64,000 nucleotides of DNA. It comes from Dechloromonas sp. Lineage in GTDB: Bacteria > Pseudomonadota > Gammaproteobacteria > Burkholderiales > Rhodocyclaceae. The notes beneath the pieces are model-generated. The model was not told the origin of the DNA, did no database searches, and saw only the letters and a program-made list of their open reading frames with translations. This document shows, in pieces, positions 1 to 8,265 of the stretch. Numbering within the stretch: the stretch's first letter is position 1; every line of letters begins with the position of its first letter. The translations under genes were made by a program, and so were the position numbers. The stretch is taken from assembly GCA_011391255.1 (NCBI GenBank), contig JAABQV010000010.1, positions 58,022-122,021 of the forward strand, in the 5' to 3' direction.

Positions 1-2
1 GC

Positions 3-1700
3 CTGCTTGAAGACGGCAATCTCGTGCAGATTGGTTACGGTGCTGCGATGCGCCGCATCTGGACGGCTGAAACCGACCGCACCAGCGCCATCGCCGAAAC
101 CATTTCGCGCGACAAGGATTTGACCAAATCACTGCTTGAGTCCTGTGGCGTGCCGATCCCCGAGGGCCGTGAAGTCAGCAGCGCCGAAGACGCCTGGGAA
201 GCCGCCGAAGACATCGGCCTGCCGGTCTGCATCAAGCCGGTCGATGGCAACCACGGGCGTGGCGTTTTCATCGACGTCAAGACCAAGGAAGAAATCGAAA
301 AAGCCTACAAGATCGCTGTCGAAGAGGGCAGCGGCGTATTGGTCGAGCGCTCGATCCCCGGCACCGAACATCGAATGCTGGTGATCGGCGGCAAGCTGGT
401 CGCTGCCAACCGGGGCGATATGGTGATGGTCACCGGCGACGGCAAATCAACGGTGACTGAACTGATCGCCTCGCAAGTCAATTCCGACCCGCGCCGTGGC
501 CCGACAGAATTGCATCCACTGTCCAACATCCGCATCGACTCGGCTGCCCGCATGGAACTCGAGCGACAGAACCTGACTGCCGATTCGGTGCCAGCCAAAG
601 ATCGCGAAGTGCTGATCCAGCGCAACGCCAACCACGCCTTTGATGTCACCGATGAAGTGCATCCGGAAACCGCCGCGCTGGTCTCGCTGGCCGCCCGTGT
701 CATCGGCCTCGACATTGCCGGCATTGATCTGGTGGCTGAAGACATCTCCAAGCCACTTTCTGCTCAGGGCGGCGCTATCGTTGAAGTCAACGCCGGCCCG
801 AGTCTACTGATGCACCTCAAACCGGGTATCGGCAAGCCACGGCCGGTCGGCAAGGCAATCGTTGACAACCTGTTCGCCCCGAACGAAAACGGCCGCATTC
901 CGGTGGTAGGCGTTACCGGCACGCATGGCAAGACCACGGTTGCCAAGCTGGTTACTCACCTGATTTACGTTTCCGGCAAGCGCGTCGGCCTCGCCTGTAG
1001 TGACGGCGTCCATCTCGACCGCCGGCATGTGCAAAAGACGGATGCGGCGACCTGGATCGGCGGCCATCGCCTGCTACTCAACCGCGCACTGCAGGCAGCC
1101 GTGATTGAAAACGGCGCCCGCACTATCCTTGGTGAAGGTCTCGCTTATGACCGCTGCCAGGTCGGCATCGTCACCAATATCGACATTGCTGCCGAAAATC
1201 TATCGCGCTGGGATGTTCATCCAAGTGGCGGCGAGTATTTCACGACCTACCGCAACACCTATCGCACGCAGGTCGATGTTGTCCTCAATAGCGGTTATGC
1301 CGTGCTCAATGCCTGCGATGAGGTCGTCGCAGACCTGGCCGAAATTTCCGATGGCGAGGTCATCCTCTTCGCCGCCGATGCTGCCTGCCCGGCGATGGCT
1401 GCGCATCTTGCTGCCGGCAAGCGCGGGGTCATCGTCCGCGATGGGCGGATTGCGATCACCACCGGCAACGACGAAGCCTGGCTGATCTGCCGCCTCGGCG
1501 ACGTCCCGCTGATCGGCAAGAAAAAAGATCCGGCGACGATTGCCAACGTCCTCGCTGCTGTTGCCGCCGGCTGGGCGCTGGGCATCACTTTCGACGCGAT
1601 CAGCACCGGCATCAAGACCTTTGGTCTCGATCTACCCAGCCACAACACACTGCTCGCACAGGTTGTAAAAAAACCGCGCAAAGCGGCCGTCAAGAACTAA
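3..1700 (+). CDS. cphA': Cyanophycin synthetase paralogue (CphA'/CphA2-like), 5' end outside window
   Basis: The frame is open to the left window edge, so the N-terminal domain (roughly 230 residues compared with the neighbouring CphA) is not visible. What is visible is an ATP-grasp domain followed by a Mur-ligase-like central domain with an intact P-loop (GTHGKTT, near 915-935). The protein ends where full-length CphA continues into the Mur-ligase C-terminal domain: the stretch STPGRFNVFDYKG and everything after it in the downstream CphA has no counterpart here. Known CphA enzymes polymerise Asp and Arg into cyanophycin with two ATP-dependent active sites. C-terminally shortened paralogues (CphA2 in cyanobacteria) use beta-Asp-Arg dipeptides instead. 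I infer a similar accessory role. Only 15 bp separate it from cphA, so the two are one operon. Confidence 0.88.
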   Translation: MLEDGNLVQIGYGAAMRRIWTAETDRTSAIAETISRDKDLTKSLLESCGVPIPEGREVSSAEDAWEAAEDIGLPVCIKPVDGNHGRGVFIDVKTKEEIEKAYKIAVEEGSGVLVERSIPGTEHRMLVIGGKLVAANRGDMVMVTGDGKSTVTELIASQVNSDPRRGPTELHPLSNIRIDSAARMELERQNLTADSVPAKDREVLIQRNANHAFDVTDEVHPETAALVSLAARVIGLDIAGIDLVAEDISKPLSAQGGAIVEVNAGPSLLMHLKPGIGKPRPVGKAIVDNLFAPNENGRIPVVGVTGTHGKTTVAKLVTHLIYVSGKRVGLACSDGVHLDRRHVQKTDAATWIGGHRLLLNRALQAAVIENGARTILGEGLAYDRCQVGIVTNIDIAAENLSRWDVHPSGGEYFTTYRNTYRTQVDVVLNSGYAVLNACDEVVADLAEISDGEVILFAADAACPAMAAHLAAGKRGVIVRDGRIAITTGNDEAWLICRLGDVPLIGKKKDPATIANVLAAVAAGWALGITFDAISTGIKTFGLDLPSHNTLLAQVVKKPRKAAVKN

Positions 1701-1715
1701 CAAGGATAAAGCGTC

Positions 1716-4289
1716 ATGGACGTTTCCCGTATTCGTGCCCTGCGCGGCCCCAACCTGTGGAGCCGGCACACTGCCATTCAGGCCATCGTTAACTGTGAAG
1801 GTGCGGAAGCCGCAATTTCATCACTACCCAATTTTGAAAACCGTCTCCGTGAGCGCTTCCCGGAACTCGGCGACCTGATTCCCGCCGATCACCTCGACAC
1901 CGTCTCAATGGCGCACGCCCTTGAGTTTGCCGCGCTTGGCTTGCAGGCGCAGGCCGGTTGCCCGGTCACTTTCAGCCGCACGGCGCAGGCCGTTGATGCC
2001 GGCATTTATCAGGTGGTCGTTGAATACACCGAAGAAGAAGTCGGGCGTCTGGCCTTTGAGCGTGCCGAGCAGCTTTGCCAAGCCGCGCTGAACGACACCC
2101 CTTTCGATCTCGACGCCATCCTCAAGGAATTGCGCGATCTCGATGAAGACATCCGCCTTGGCCCGTCAACCGGCGCCATTGTCTCGGCAGCGGTTGCCCG
2201 TGGCATCCCCTATCGCCGCCTGACCCAGGGCAGCCTCGTCCAGTTCGGCTGGGGCAGCAAGCAGAAGCGCATCCAGGCAGCTGAAACCTGCTTCACCAGC
2301 GCCATTGCCGAGTCGATAGCGCAAGACAAGGAACTGACCAAAAACCTCCTGCACGCTGCCGGTGTTGCCGTTCCGCTTGGCCGTCCGGTCAAGGACGCCG
2401 ATGATGCCTGGGCGGCCGCTCAGGAAATCGGCCTGCCAGTCGTCGTCAAGCCGCGCGATGGCAATCAGGGCAAGGGCATTTCGGTCAACCTGACGGAAGA
2501 GCAACAGATCAAGAACGCCTACACCCTCGCCGAAGAATTCCGCGACGACATCCTGGTTGAAAAGTACCTGCCGGGTCATGATTTCCGCCTGCTGGTCATC
2601 GGCGACAAACTGATCGCCGCCGCCCGCCGTGATCCACCGCTGGTCATCGGTGACGGCACCCATACCGTCCGCGAGCTGGTCAATATCGTCAATAGCGATC
2701 CGCGCCGCTCTGACGGTCACGCCACCTCGCTGACCAAAATTCGTTTTGACGAGATCGCCCTCGCCCGCCTTGCCGAACAGGGTTTTGATGCGGAAACCAT
2801 CCCGCCGCGTGGCGTTCGCGTCGTCCTGCGCAACAACGCCAACCTGTCGACTGGCGGCACGGCTACCGACGTCACCGATGACGTCCATCCCGAACTTGCC
2901 GCCTGCGCCGTCTCGGCGGCACAAACCGTCGGCCTCGACATCTGCGGCATCGACGTCGTCTGCGACACCATGCTCAAGCCGCTGGAAGACCAGGGCGGCG
3001 GCATTGTCGAATGCAACGCCGCGCCCGGCCTGCGCATGCACCTTGACCCCTCATTCGGCAAAGGCCGTGCGGTTGGCGAGGCGATCATCGGCATGATGTT
3101 CCCGGAAGGCGACAACGCCCGTATCCCGGTCGTTGCGATTGCCGGCACCAACGGCAAAACCACCACCAGCCGCCTGATCGGTCGCATTTTTGAAAGCAAC
3201 GGCCTGCGCGTTGGTATGACCAGCACCGATGGCGTCTATATCGACGGCAAGCGCACCGACACCGGCGACTGCTCAGGCCCGAAGAGCGCGCGCAATGTCC
3301 TGCTGCACCCCGACGTTGATGCCGCCGTCTTCGAAACTGCCCGTGGTGGCGTGCTGCGCGAGGGGCTCGGTTTCGACATGTGCGATGTCGCGGTGATCAC
3401 CAACATCGGCCTCGGCGACCATCTCGGCCTCAACTTCATCACTACGGTCGACGAGCTTGCGGTGGTCAAAAGAGTCATCGTCGAGAACGTCACGCCCAAC
3501 GGCAGCGCCGTGCTCAATGCGGCTGATCCGGTGGTCGCGGCGATGGCCCACCACTGCCACGGCAATATCATTTTCTTTGCCCGTGATCGCGCCAATCCGG
3601 TTCTCGCCACCCACCGCGCTCAAGGCAAGCGCGTCGTCCATGTCGAGCGCGACGCCATCATCTGCGGCGAAGGCCGCAAGAAACACCGGATTCCGCTGGC
3701 CAATGTGCCGCTGACCCGTAACGGGACAATCGGCTTCCAGGTCGAAAATGCCATGGCTGCCGCCGCAACAGGCTGGGCACTTGGCTATTCGTGGGAAATC
3801 ATCGAACGCGCTCTGGCCAATTTCGTCAGCGACGCCAACAGCACCCCCGGCCGGTTCAATGTTTTCGACTATAAGGGCGCCACCCTGATCGCCGACTACG
3901 GCCACAACCCGGATGCCATTCAAGCACTGGTCAATGCCGTCGAAAACATGCCGGCAGTTCGCCGCTCCGTCGTCATCAGCGGCGCCGGCGACCGCCGCGA
4001 CGAAGACATCCGTCAGCAAACGGAAATCCTTGGCGACGCCTTCGATGATGTCATTCTTTACCAGGATGCCTGTCAGCGTGGCCGTGAAGATGGTGAAGTA
4101 ATCAAGCTACTCCGTGATGGGCTGGCCAATGCCCGCCGCACCAAGCAGATTGATGCCATTGACGGTGAATTTATTGCCATCGACAACGCATTAGCCAGGC
4201 TGCAAAAAGGTGACCTTTGCCTGATCCTGATCGATCAGGTCGAAGAATCACTGGCGCACATCGCCAAGCGCATCAGCGAAATTGGCTAG
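1716..4289 (+). CDS. cphA: Cyanophycin synthetase CphA, full length
   Basis: An 857-residue protein, the usual size for bacterial CphA. It synthesises the storage polymer multi-L-arginyl-poly-L-aspartate in the cytoplasm, without ribosomes. The order is an N-terminal domain, an ATP-grasp domain (about residues 170-465, with GYRR/GSKQKRIQAAET-type entry), then a Mur-ligase module with P-loop GTNGKTTTSRL near residue 477 and a complete C-terminal lobe (DYGHNPDAI, then GAGDRRDEDIRQQ). The start ATG is preceded by AAGGATAA. It follows the shortened paralogue by 15 bp; tandem cphA'-cphA pairs are known from other betaproteobacteria such as Cupriavidus. Cyanophycin as nitrogen store fits the nitrogenase genes in the same window. 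No cyanophycinase is seen nearby. Confidence 0.95.
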   Translation: MDVSRIRALRGPNLWSRHTAIQAIVNCEGAEAAISSLPNFENRLRERFPELGDLIPADHLDTVSMAHALEFAALGLQAQAGCPVTFSRTAQAVDAGIYQVVVEYTEEEVGRLAFERAEQLCQAALNDTPFDLDAILKELRDLDEDIRLGPSTGAIVSAAVARGIPYRRLTQGSLVQFGWGSKQKRIQAAETCFTSAIAESIAQDKELTKNLLHAAGVAVPLGRPVKDADDAWAAAQEIGLPVVVKPRDGNQGKGISVNLTEEQQIKNAYTLAEEFRDDILVEKYLPGHDFRLLVIGDKLIAAARRDPPLVIGDGTHTVRELVNIVNSDPRRSDGHATSLTKIRFDEIALARLAEQGFDAETIPPRGVRVVLRNNANLSTGGTATDVTDDVHPELAACAVSAAQTVGLDICGIDVVCDTMLKPLEDQGGGIVECNAAPGLRMHLDPSFGKGRAVGEAIIGMMFPEGDNARIPVVAIAGTNGKTTTSRLIGRIFESNGLRVGMTSTDGVYIDGKRTDTGDCSGPKSARNVLLHPDVDAAVFETARGGVLREGLGFDMCDVAVITNIGLGDHLGLNFITTVDELAVVKRVIVENVTPNGSAVLNAADPVVAAMAHHCHGNIIFFARDRANPVLATHRAQGKRVVHVERDAIICGEGRKKHRIPLANVPLTRNGTIGFQVENAMAAAATGWALGYSWEIIERALANFVSDANSTPGRFNVFDYKGATLIADYGHNPDAIQALVNAVENMPAVRRSVVISGAGDRRDEDIRQQTEILGDAFDDVILYQDACQRGREDGEVIKLLRDGLANARRTKQIDAIDGEFIAIDNALARLQKGDLCLILIDQVEESLAHIAKRISEIG

Positions 4290-4293
4290 ATTG

Positions 4294-4698
4294 ATGTTCA
4301 AGCTTCTCGTTGCATTGTTTTCTGCCAGCCTTAGTCTTGGTGCCCAGGCATATACCGGCGAAGAATTGCTCGGTGACTGCCTGGCTGCCGACGATGTCTA
4401 TGCCGGCAAAACCAGCAGCGACCCCTACCAGTCAATCCGCAGCACACGCTGTATGTCCTACATTTCGGGCTTTGCCGATGGCTATGCGGTCGGTGACTAC
4501 CTGGCTGAAAAAGTTGGAGTCTCACTCAACGCCATCTGCTTGCCACAAGACAAGGATCTGCCCTACCGCATGGTTCGCTCCGTCCTCTCGCACCTCGAAC
4601 GCTTGCCGCCCAAACCGCCAACGAGCACCGCGACACTGGTTGCCGCTGCACTATCGAAAACCTTCCCCTGTGCTGATCAGCTTGAACCGAAGAAGTGA
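4294..4698 (+). CDS. Secreted Rap1a/Tai-like immunity-type protein
   Basis: A 134-residue protein with a clear signal peptide (MFKLLVALFSASLSLGAQA then YTGEELL). Conserved features are three or more cysteines and the pattern CMSYISGFADGYAVG, followed by ICLP and a C-terminal helix, which resembles the Rap1a/Tai immunity family (periplasmic proteins that neutralise type VI amidase effectors in Serratia). The ATG at 4294 is preferred over an upstream TTG at 4282, because the TTG would add four residues before the signal peptide. It lies 4 bp after the cphA stop. No T6SS effector is visible beside it, so it may be an orphan immunity protein or a family member with another role. Function is inferred from pattern only. 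Confidence 0.6.
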   Translation: MFKLLVALFSASLSLGAQAYTGEELLGDCLAADDVYAGKTSSDPYQSIRSTRCMSYISGFADGYAVGDYLAEKVGVSLNAICLPQDKDLPYRMVRSVLSHLERLPPKPPTSTATLVAAALSKTFPCADQLEPKK

Positions 4699-4723
4699 TT
4701 CGTGGATAATGCGGCCTTCTGTT

Positions 4724-4808
4724 GCCCCGGTGGCGGAATCGGTAGACGCAGCGGATTCAAAATCCGCCGCCGAAAGGTGTGCCAGTTCGAGTCTGGCCCG
4801 GGGCACCA
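4724..4808 (+). tRNA. tRNA-Leu (anticodon CAA)
   Basis: The 85-nt sequence folds as a class II tRNA with a long variable arm. The acceptor stem is GCCCCGG paired with CCGGGGC, followed by discriminator A and an encoded CCA. The anticodon stem GCGGA/TCCGC encloses the loop TTCAAAA, giving anticodon CAA (reads UUG). The T-arm contains the usual GTTCGAGTC. A terminator follows 12 bp later. Confidence 0.97.
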
Positions 4809-4820
4809 AGTAGATGAGAC

Positions 4821-4850
4821 AAGGCTTTCCAGACGGAAAGCCTTTTTTCT
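4821..4850 (+). terminator. Rho-independent terminator after tRNA-Leu
   Basis: Inverted repeat AAGGCTTTCC / GGAAAGCCTT with loop AGAC, followed by a run of T (ccttttttctttt). Confidence 0.9.
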
Positions 4851-4999
4851 TTTCTAGCTCTGAAATAGCTCACAGTACACTTTCGGAGCGCTTGCTGAAA
4901 AACAGGAACACCTCTCAGCAGGCCCAGAGAACTTTCTTAAGGCCGCGAAAATCGCCTTTTGGGTTGCGTCCTTGCCTTGAGGTACGTTGCTTTCGGTGT

Positions 5000-5013
5000 T
5001 AGTCCGAACGGAC
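5000..5013 (+). promoter_or_regulatory. Candidate operator, copy 1 (TAGTCCGAACGGAC)
   Basis: The core GTCC-GAAC-GGAC is an inverted repeat. The same 14-mer with one change occurs on the opposite strand at 6023-6036. Both copies end 121-124 bp before the start codon of a VPLPA-CTERM gene, a distance typical of enhancer-type sites. A second inverted pair, GGACCATTG (5010-5018) with CAATGGTCC (5077-5085), shares its left arm. Binding protein unknown; the functional role is inference. Confidence 0.45.
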
Positions 5014-5134
5014 CATTGCGCTAAGCAGCAATCATTATCAAAATGCATTCAAATCGTAACTCAGCATGAAGCCGTCCAATGGTCCTCGTGATCAACCCGC
5101 TGAACACCTGCCAATTACTCCGAAGGAGCCATAA

Positions 5135-5794
5135 ATGAACGCTTCCACAACCCTCAAGCCCTTGCTCGCATTTGTCGCATTGTTGGCCGCCGTTGTCGCC
5201 ACCCCGGTTTCTGCAGCGACCATTACCGGGCTCGTCAACACTGGTGCTTCTTCTGTCGCCGGGGCGCAAGACACTAATTATTCCTTGACCCTCCCAAACA
5301 GCACCACCACGTATGGTTACGAAGCACCTGGTAATGATTGGCCGATTACTCCTTGGTTGGCAAATACCACCACTTCGCAGTGGCTGATGCCGTATGCGCC
5401 AGTCCAAGGTCGCGACAACCATCCGGCCGGTATCTACACGTGGCTTCTTTCCTTTGACCTTACCGGGTTCAAAGCAGAAACAGCTTCGTTTTCCGGTCGT
5501 TGGTCGACGGACAACTCTGGAATTATCAAGCTGAATGGAACCACCTTGGCGAACAGTGCATCGACCTCATTCGAGCAATGGAAAGACTTTTCTGCCACCA
5601 GGGGGTTTTTGGCCGGTTTGAACACACTTGAGTTTGTCCTGACCAACGCCTCTGGAGCGACTGGCAACCCGGCGGGCCTTCGTGTCGAATTCACCGATTC
5701 CAACGTTTCTGCAGTTCCGCTTCCCGCTGCAATCTGGATGTTTGGTTCCGCGTTGCTTGGTTTCATGGGCCTCTCGAATCGCCGCAAGATTTAA
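5135..5794 (+). CDS. VPLPA-CTERM (PEP-CTERM type) sorted exported protein
   Basis: A 219-residue protein with an N-terminal signal peptide (cleavage near TPVSAA) and a C-terminal sorting signal: VPLPAAIWMFGSALLGFMG followed by the basic end LSNRRKI. Such signals are recognised by exosortase/EpsH-type transpeptidases that anchor proteins at the outer surface of biofilm-forming Gram-negatives. The middle is rich in Thr, Ser and Asn and resembles a beta-sandwich; no enzyme motif is seen. The ATG is preceded by GAAGGAG. It is a monocistronic unit, with a long leader region (4850-5134) and its own terminator. Exosortase is not in this window. Function of the mature domain is unknown. Confidence 0.85.
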   Translation: MNASTTLKPLLAFVALLAAVVATPVSAATITGLVNTGASSVAGAQDTNYSLTLPNSTTTYGYEAPGNDWPITPWLANTTTSQWLMPYAPVQGRDNHPAGIYTWLLSFDLTGFKAETASFSGRWSTDNSGIIKLNGTTLANSASTSFEQWKDFSATRGFLAGLNTLEFVLTNASGATGNPAGLRVEFTDSNVSAVPLPAAIWMFGSALLGFMGLSNRRKI

Positions 5795-5812
5795 GCAAAC
5801 CCGGGATTGCAC

Positions 5813-5840
5813 AGCAAGGGGGCTTCGGCCCCCTTTTGCT
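5813..5840 (+). terminator. Terminator after first VPLPA-CTERM gene
   Basis: Stem AAGGGGGC / GCCCCCTT with the stable tetraloop TTCG, followed by TTTTGCTTTT. Confidence 0.9.
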
Positions 5841-6159
5841 TTTCTCAAGCAGGAAAGAATATCGACCTTCACGTACCCGAAGACCGAACCATGGGCTTCT
5901 TACCATTCGTGCTCTTTCCGTGATCCAGGAAATTGTCATGTTTAGGTGCAGCCAATTCAGGGTTTCAGAGATTTGATTGATGCCCACCGGCTGAGCGATC
6001 GCATGAATTGATAAGACCCATAGTCCATTCGGACTATTTGAAATATTAATTCAGCACATTACGATTACCCTAATAACATAAGAAAGCACTCAAAAAAACT
6101 TAAAATTCGACAACCATCCCGTTGAATAATATGGAAAAAAATTCTCGGACAATAGTCAA
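5841..6159 (+). promoter_or_regulatory. Non-coding AT-rich leader of second VPLPA-CTERM gene, with operator copy 2
   Basis: No credible reading frame. The last 150 bp are markedly A+T-rich compared with the rest of the window. A perfect inverted repeat ATAGTCC-ATTC-GGACTAT lies at 6020-6037; read on the minus strand it contains TAGTCCGAATGGAC, matching the motif at 5000-5013 at 13 of 14 positions. No convincing -24/-12 or -35/-10 pair was found by eye. Confidence 0.5.
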
Positions 6160-6879
6160 ATGAAAAATTTCATAATTTTATTTTTAGCTGCTTTGTCATC
6201 CGGACCAGCCCATTCTTCCACGACTTATCAGCTAACTTTTTCAGGCAACATTTGTGGCACAAATGGCAACTCCGTATGCACGAGTGGAAGCAGTATTTCA
6301 CAAGCTTATGGTGACGTCGCCAACTACATTGACGTTATTTACGATGCCAAATTGTATCCATTTTCAAATGGTGCGTTCAGTACCGACTCGGCTTTACAGC
6401 CCCTCTCATACGTACCTACAGCAGACGGCAACACACCGAGAGCTACGGATATAGCGAGGGGCGATGCCAGTGATTACAACTTGTGGTCAGAAATATTTCT
6501 GAAACCAAATAGCGGGATTTCAGTTGATTTCAGCCAAATTGTTTTGGCACCGGTAAGTTCGCCAATGAGTGGCAATTTCCAGATTCTGTATGGCCTGAGC
6601 TTACTTCCAGTCACCTCAAGCTACTTACGCCAAACATATGGAACTCAAACACTCAATTATTCAGGGGCGAACTGGAATAGCTCCGAAGGGTTCCGGATTC
6701 GCTGGAGTCCGAGCTCTATCGGGATTGATTCAATCCGATTTGGCCTTAATGGAACACCAACATCCGTAACACCTGTTAGCGCAGTTCCCCTACCGGGAGC
6801 AGCTTTGCTACTTGGCTCATCGCTGCTGGGTGGGGCTGTAATTCGTCGTTTTCGGGGCAGAAAAAAAACGATCTCTTAA
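6160..6879 (+). CDS. VPLPA-CTERM sorted exported protein, second copy
   Basis: A 239-residue protein with a signal peptide (MKNFIILFLAALSSGPAHS) and a C-terminal exosortase signal: SAVPLPGAALLLGSSLLGG and the basic tail RRFRGRKK. The mature part is rich in Ser, Tyr and Asn, with two cysteines near the N-terminus (ICGTN, VCTSG) and no enzyme motif that I recognise. It does not resemble the mature part of the 5135-5794 protein, so the two share sorting, and possibly control, rather than function. Codon choice is more A+T-rich than its neighbours, which could mean recent acquisition. The weak Shine-Dalgarno region and the AT-rich leader are unusual for this window. Confidence 0.8.
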   Translation: MKNFIILFLAALSSGPAHSSTTYQLTFSGNICGTNGNSVCTSGSSISQAYGDVANYIDVIYDAKLYPFSNGAFSTDSALQPLSYVPTADGNTPRATDIARGDASDYNLWSEIFLKPNSGISVDFSQIVLAPVSSPMSGNFQILYGLSLLPVTSSYLRQTYGTQTLNYSGANWNSSEGFRIRWSPSSIGIDSIRFGLNGTPTSVTPVSAVPLPGAALLLGSSLLGGAVIRRFRGRKKTIS

Positions 6880-7205
6880 CCCGCTCAGGTTTGCCGCATC
6901 GTTTCTTGAGGTGCGACTCTTGGTGTAACTCCGAGTTTTCCAAAGCCATCTTCGTTGCAGCACGATACATTCTGCAGCTAGTTAGATGAAGGCCCGGCCA
7001 CCCGTTGTTGGAAGACAGCTTTCAGCGATGAAAGCCCTTTTCTTTTTCGGCTTTAAGCACCGGACACGCCTTGTGTTTCGCGCTGCAACTCGCTGCAAAA
7101 ATCCCGAAGTTTGAAAAAAATCAAAATAATTTGCCTTTCATGACAACCAAAATAAATCTGGCGCGTTGATTAGGGGTCGAAAGCTGTTTCATTAAGGAAG
7201 TCGCC
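6880..7205 (+). other. Non-coding spacer with terminator and a diverged copy of the 4976-5009 element
   Basis: No gene seen. The segment 6905-6935 (CTTGAGGTGCGACTCTTGG onward) aligns with 4976-5009 at about 24 of 32 positions, including CTTGAGGT, GGTGT and TCCGA. A stem-loop GCTTTCA-GCGA-TGAAAGC at 7018-7035, followed by a T-rich tract, is a likely terminator for the second VPLPA-CTERM gene. Confidence 0.5.
7018..7047 (+). terminator. Terminator upstream of the 7206 gene
   Basis: Perfect 7-bp stem GCTTTCA/TGAAAGC with loop GCGA, followed by CCTTTTCTTTTT. Confidence 0.75.
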
Positions 7206-7844
7206 GTGCGCTGGATACTGTTTTCCCTAGTAACTGCACTCACCTCGGTGGGCATTAATGCCGCTGAACCGGGCGACAATGGTGCGACCTATTCCGAAGC
7301 TTCGCCAGCCTTTGCTTTTAGCGATTCGGTAGTCGTTGTCACGCCGGTTCCGACTCCTGCCCAAGTAACCATTCTGCGTAGTGACTTGAGTCTCACGCCA
7401 GAAATCGCCGCCGCCAAAAAACTCAAAGCAGATAAAAAGCTCAAGCAGGCTAAAAAGCCAACGCTTCCGAAGTCCATGCTGTCGCGCACCGAGCGCCAGC
7501 AAATGGCGTTGTTGGCGGGCAAGCCCAAAGGGGGCAACCAGCTCGACTGGTCTGACCATGAAGATGCCGGCTCTGGCGCGGAAGTTATTGTTTTGCACCG
7601 CTCTTTCCATCGCCCCAAGCTTGCTGAAGTTGAGCATGAGCAAGAGGGTGATCGCGACCACTTCGTCTCTGACGAGATCAAGGTGCGCTTGTTCCTGGCG
7701 CGGATGAAGGCTGTTGAAGCACACGCTCTGGCTTCCGTCGCTGAGCCGGAAGATAACGACGTAGCGTTCTCCGATTCAGTGAAGTTACGCCTGCTTCTGG
7801 CTCGCAAAAAAGCGCTTGAGGCGCACCAGAAAAAGTTTTCTTGA
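7206..7844 (+). CDS. Exported protein of unknown function with internal repeats
   Basis: A 212-residue protein with a signal peptide (MRWILFSLVTALTSVGINA). I recognise no family. The middle holds a Lys/Ala-rich stretch (AAKKLKADKKLKQAKKP). The C-terminal third holds two copies of a charged repeat: VSDEIKVRLFLARMKAVEAH (about residues 153-172) and FSDSVKLRLLLARKKALEAH (about 188-207). The start of the second also matches FSDSV near residue 38. The repeats look like amphipathic helices with a conserved (V/L)RL(F/L)LAR core and may bind a partner. The start codon is GTG preceded by GGAAG. It converges on arfB with only 21 bp between them. Confidence 0.7.
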   Translation: MRWILFSLVTALTSVGINAAEPGDNGATYSEASPAFAFSDSVVVVTPVPTPAQVTILRSDLSLTPEIAAAKKLKADKKLKQAKKPTLPKSMLSRTERQQMALLAGKPKGGNQLDWSDHEDAGSGAEVIVLHRSFHRPKLAEVEHEQEGDRDHFVSDEIKVRLFLARMKAVEAHALASVAEPEDNDVAFSDSVKLRLLLARKKALEAHQKKFS

Positions 7845-7865
7845 GCAATCCTGCCGGGCGGGCTT

Positions 7866-8264
7866 TTACTCGCTAACCCGGCCGCGCAACAACTTGACCT
7901 GCCCGCGCCTGACCTTGCTCTCCACCCGTTTTCTTTGCGCGCTACGCGTTGGCTTGGTTGACCGCCTTGGTACCTGAACCGCCGCCGCCAGGGCAATCAG
8001 TTCGCGCAGGCGAACCAGGCCGTCATCCCGATTGCGCTCCAGACTGCGGTGCTTTTGTGCCTTTATAACCACTACGCCGTCACTGCTGATACGCTGATCG
8101 CGCATTTCCAATAGCCTCGTCTTGATCTCCTCGGGTAATGACGATGCCTTGATGTCAAAACGCAAGTGAATGGCGTTCGAAACCTTATTGACGTTCTGCC
8201 CGCCTGCCCCCTGCGCGCGAATCGCGCTGAACTCAACTTCGCTTTCGTTGAGAACAATGGTCAA
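7866..8264 (-). CDS. arfB: Alternative ribosome-rescue factor ArfB (peptidyl-tRNA hydrolase, GGQ)
   Basis: Rescues ribosomes stalled on non-stop mRNA by hydrolysing peptidyl-tRNA. The GGQ motif is at residues 21-23 in IRAQGAGGQNVNK, followed by SNAIHLRFDI and SSDGVVVIKAQ, as in E. coli ArfB (YaeJ), and by the basic C-terminal tail that enters the mRNA channel. I place the start at a TTG (minus strand, 8264), giving 132 residues beginning TIVLNESEVEF, which matches family length. The longer frame to 8327 would overlap ovoA by 62 bp. The TTG lies one base after the ovoA stop (TGA-A-TTG) with GGGAG upstream, so translation is probably coupled to ovoA. Confidence 0.9.
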   Translation of the reverse strand: MTIVLNESEVEFSAIRAQGAGGQNVNKVSNAIHLRFDIKASSLPEEIKTRLLEMRDQRISSDGVVVIKAQKHRSLERNRDDGLVRLRELIALAAAVQVPRRSTKPTRSAQRKRVESKVRRGQVKLLRGRVSE

Positions 8265-8265
8265 T

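Noticed and set aside
2166..3041. 291-codon minus-strand frame inside cphA
   Set aside because: Shadow of cphA, which is complete and in the expected frame.
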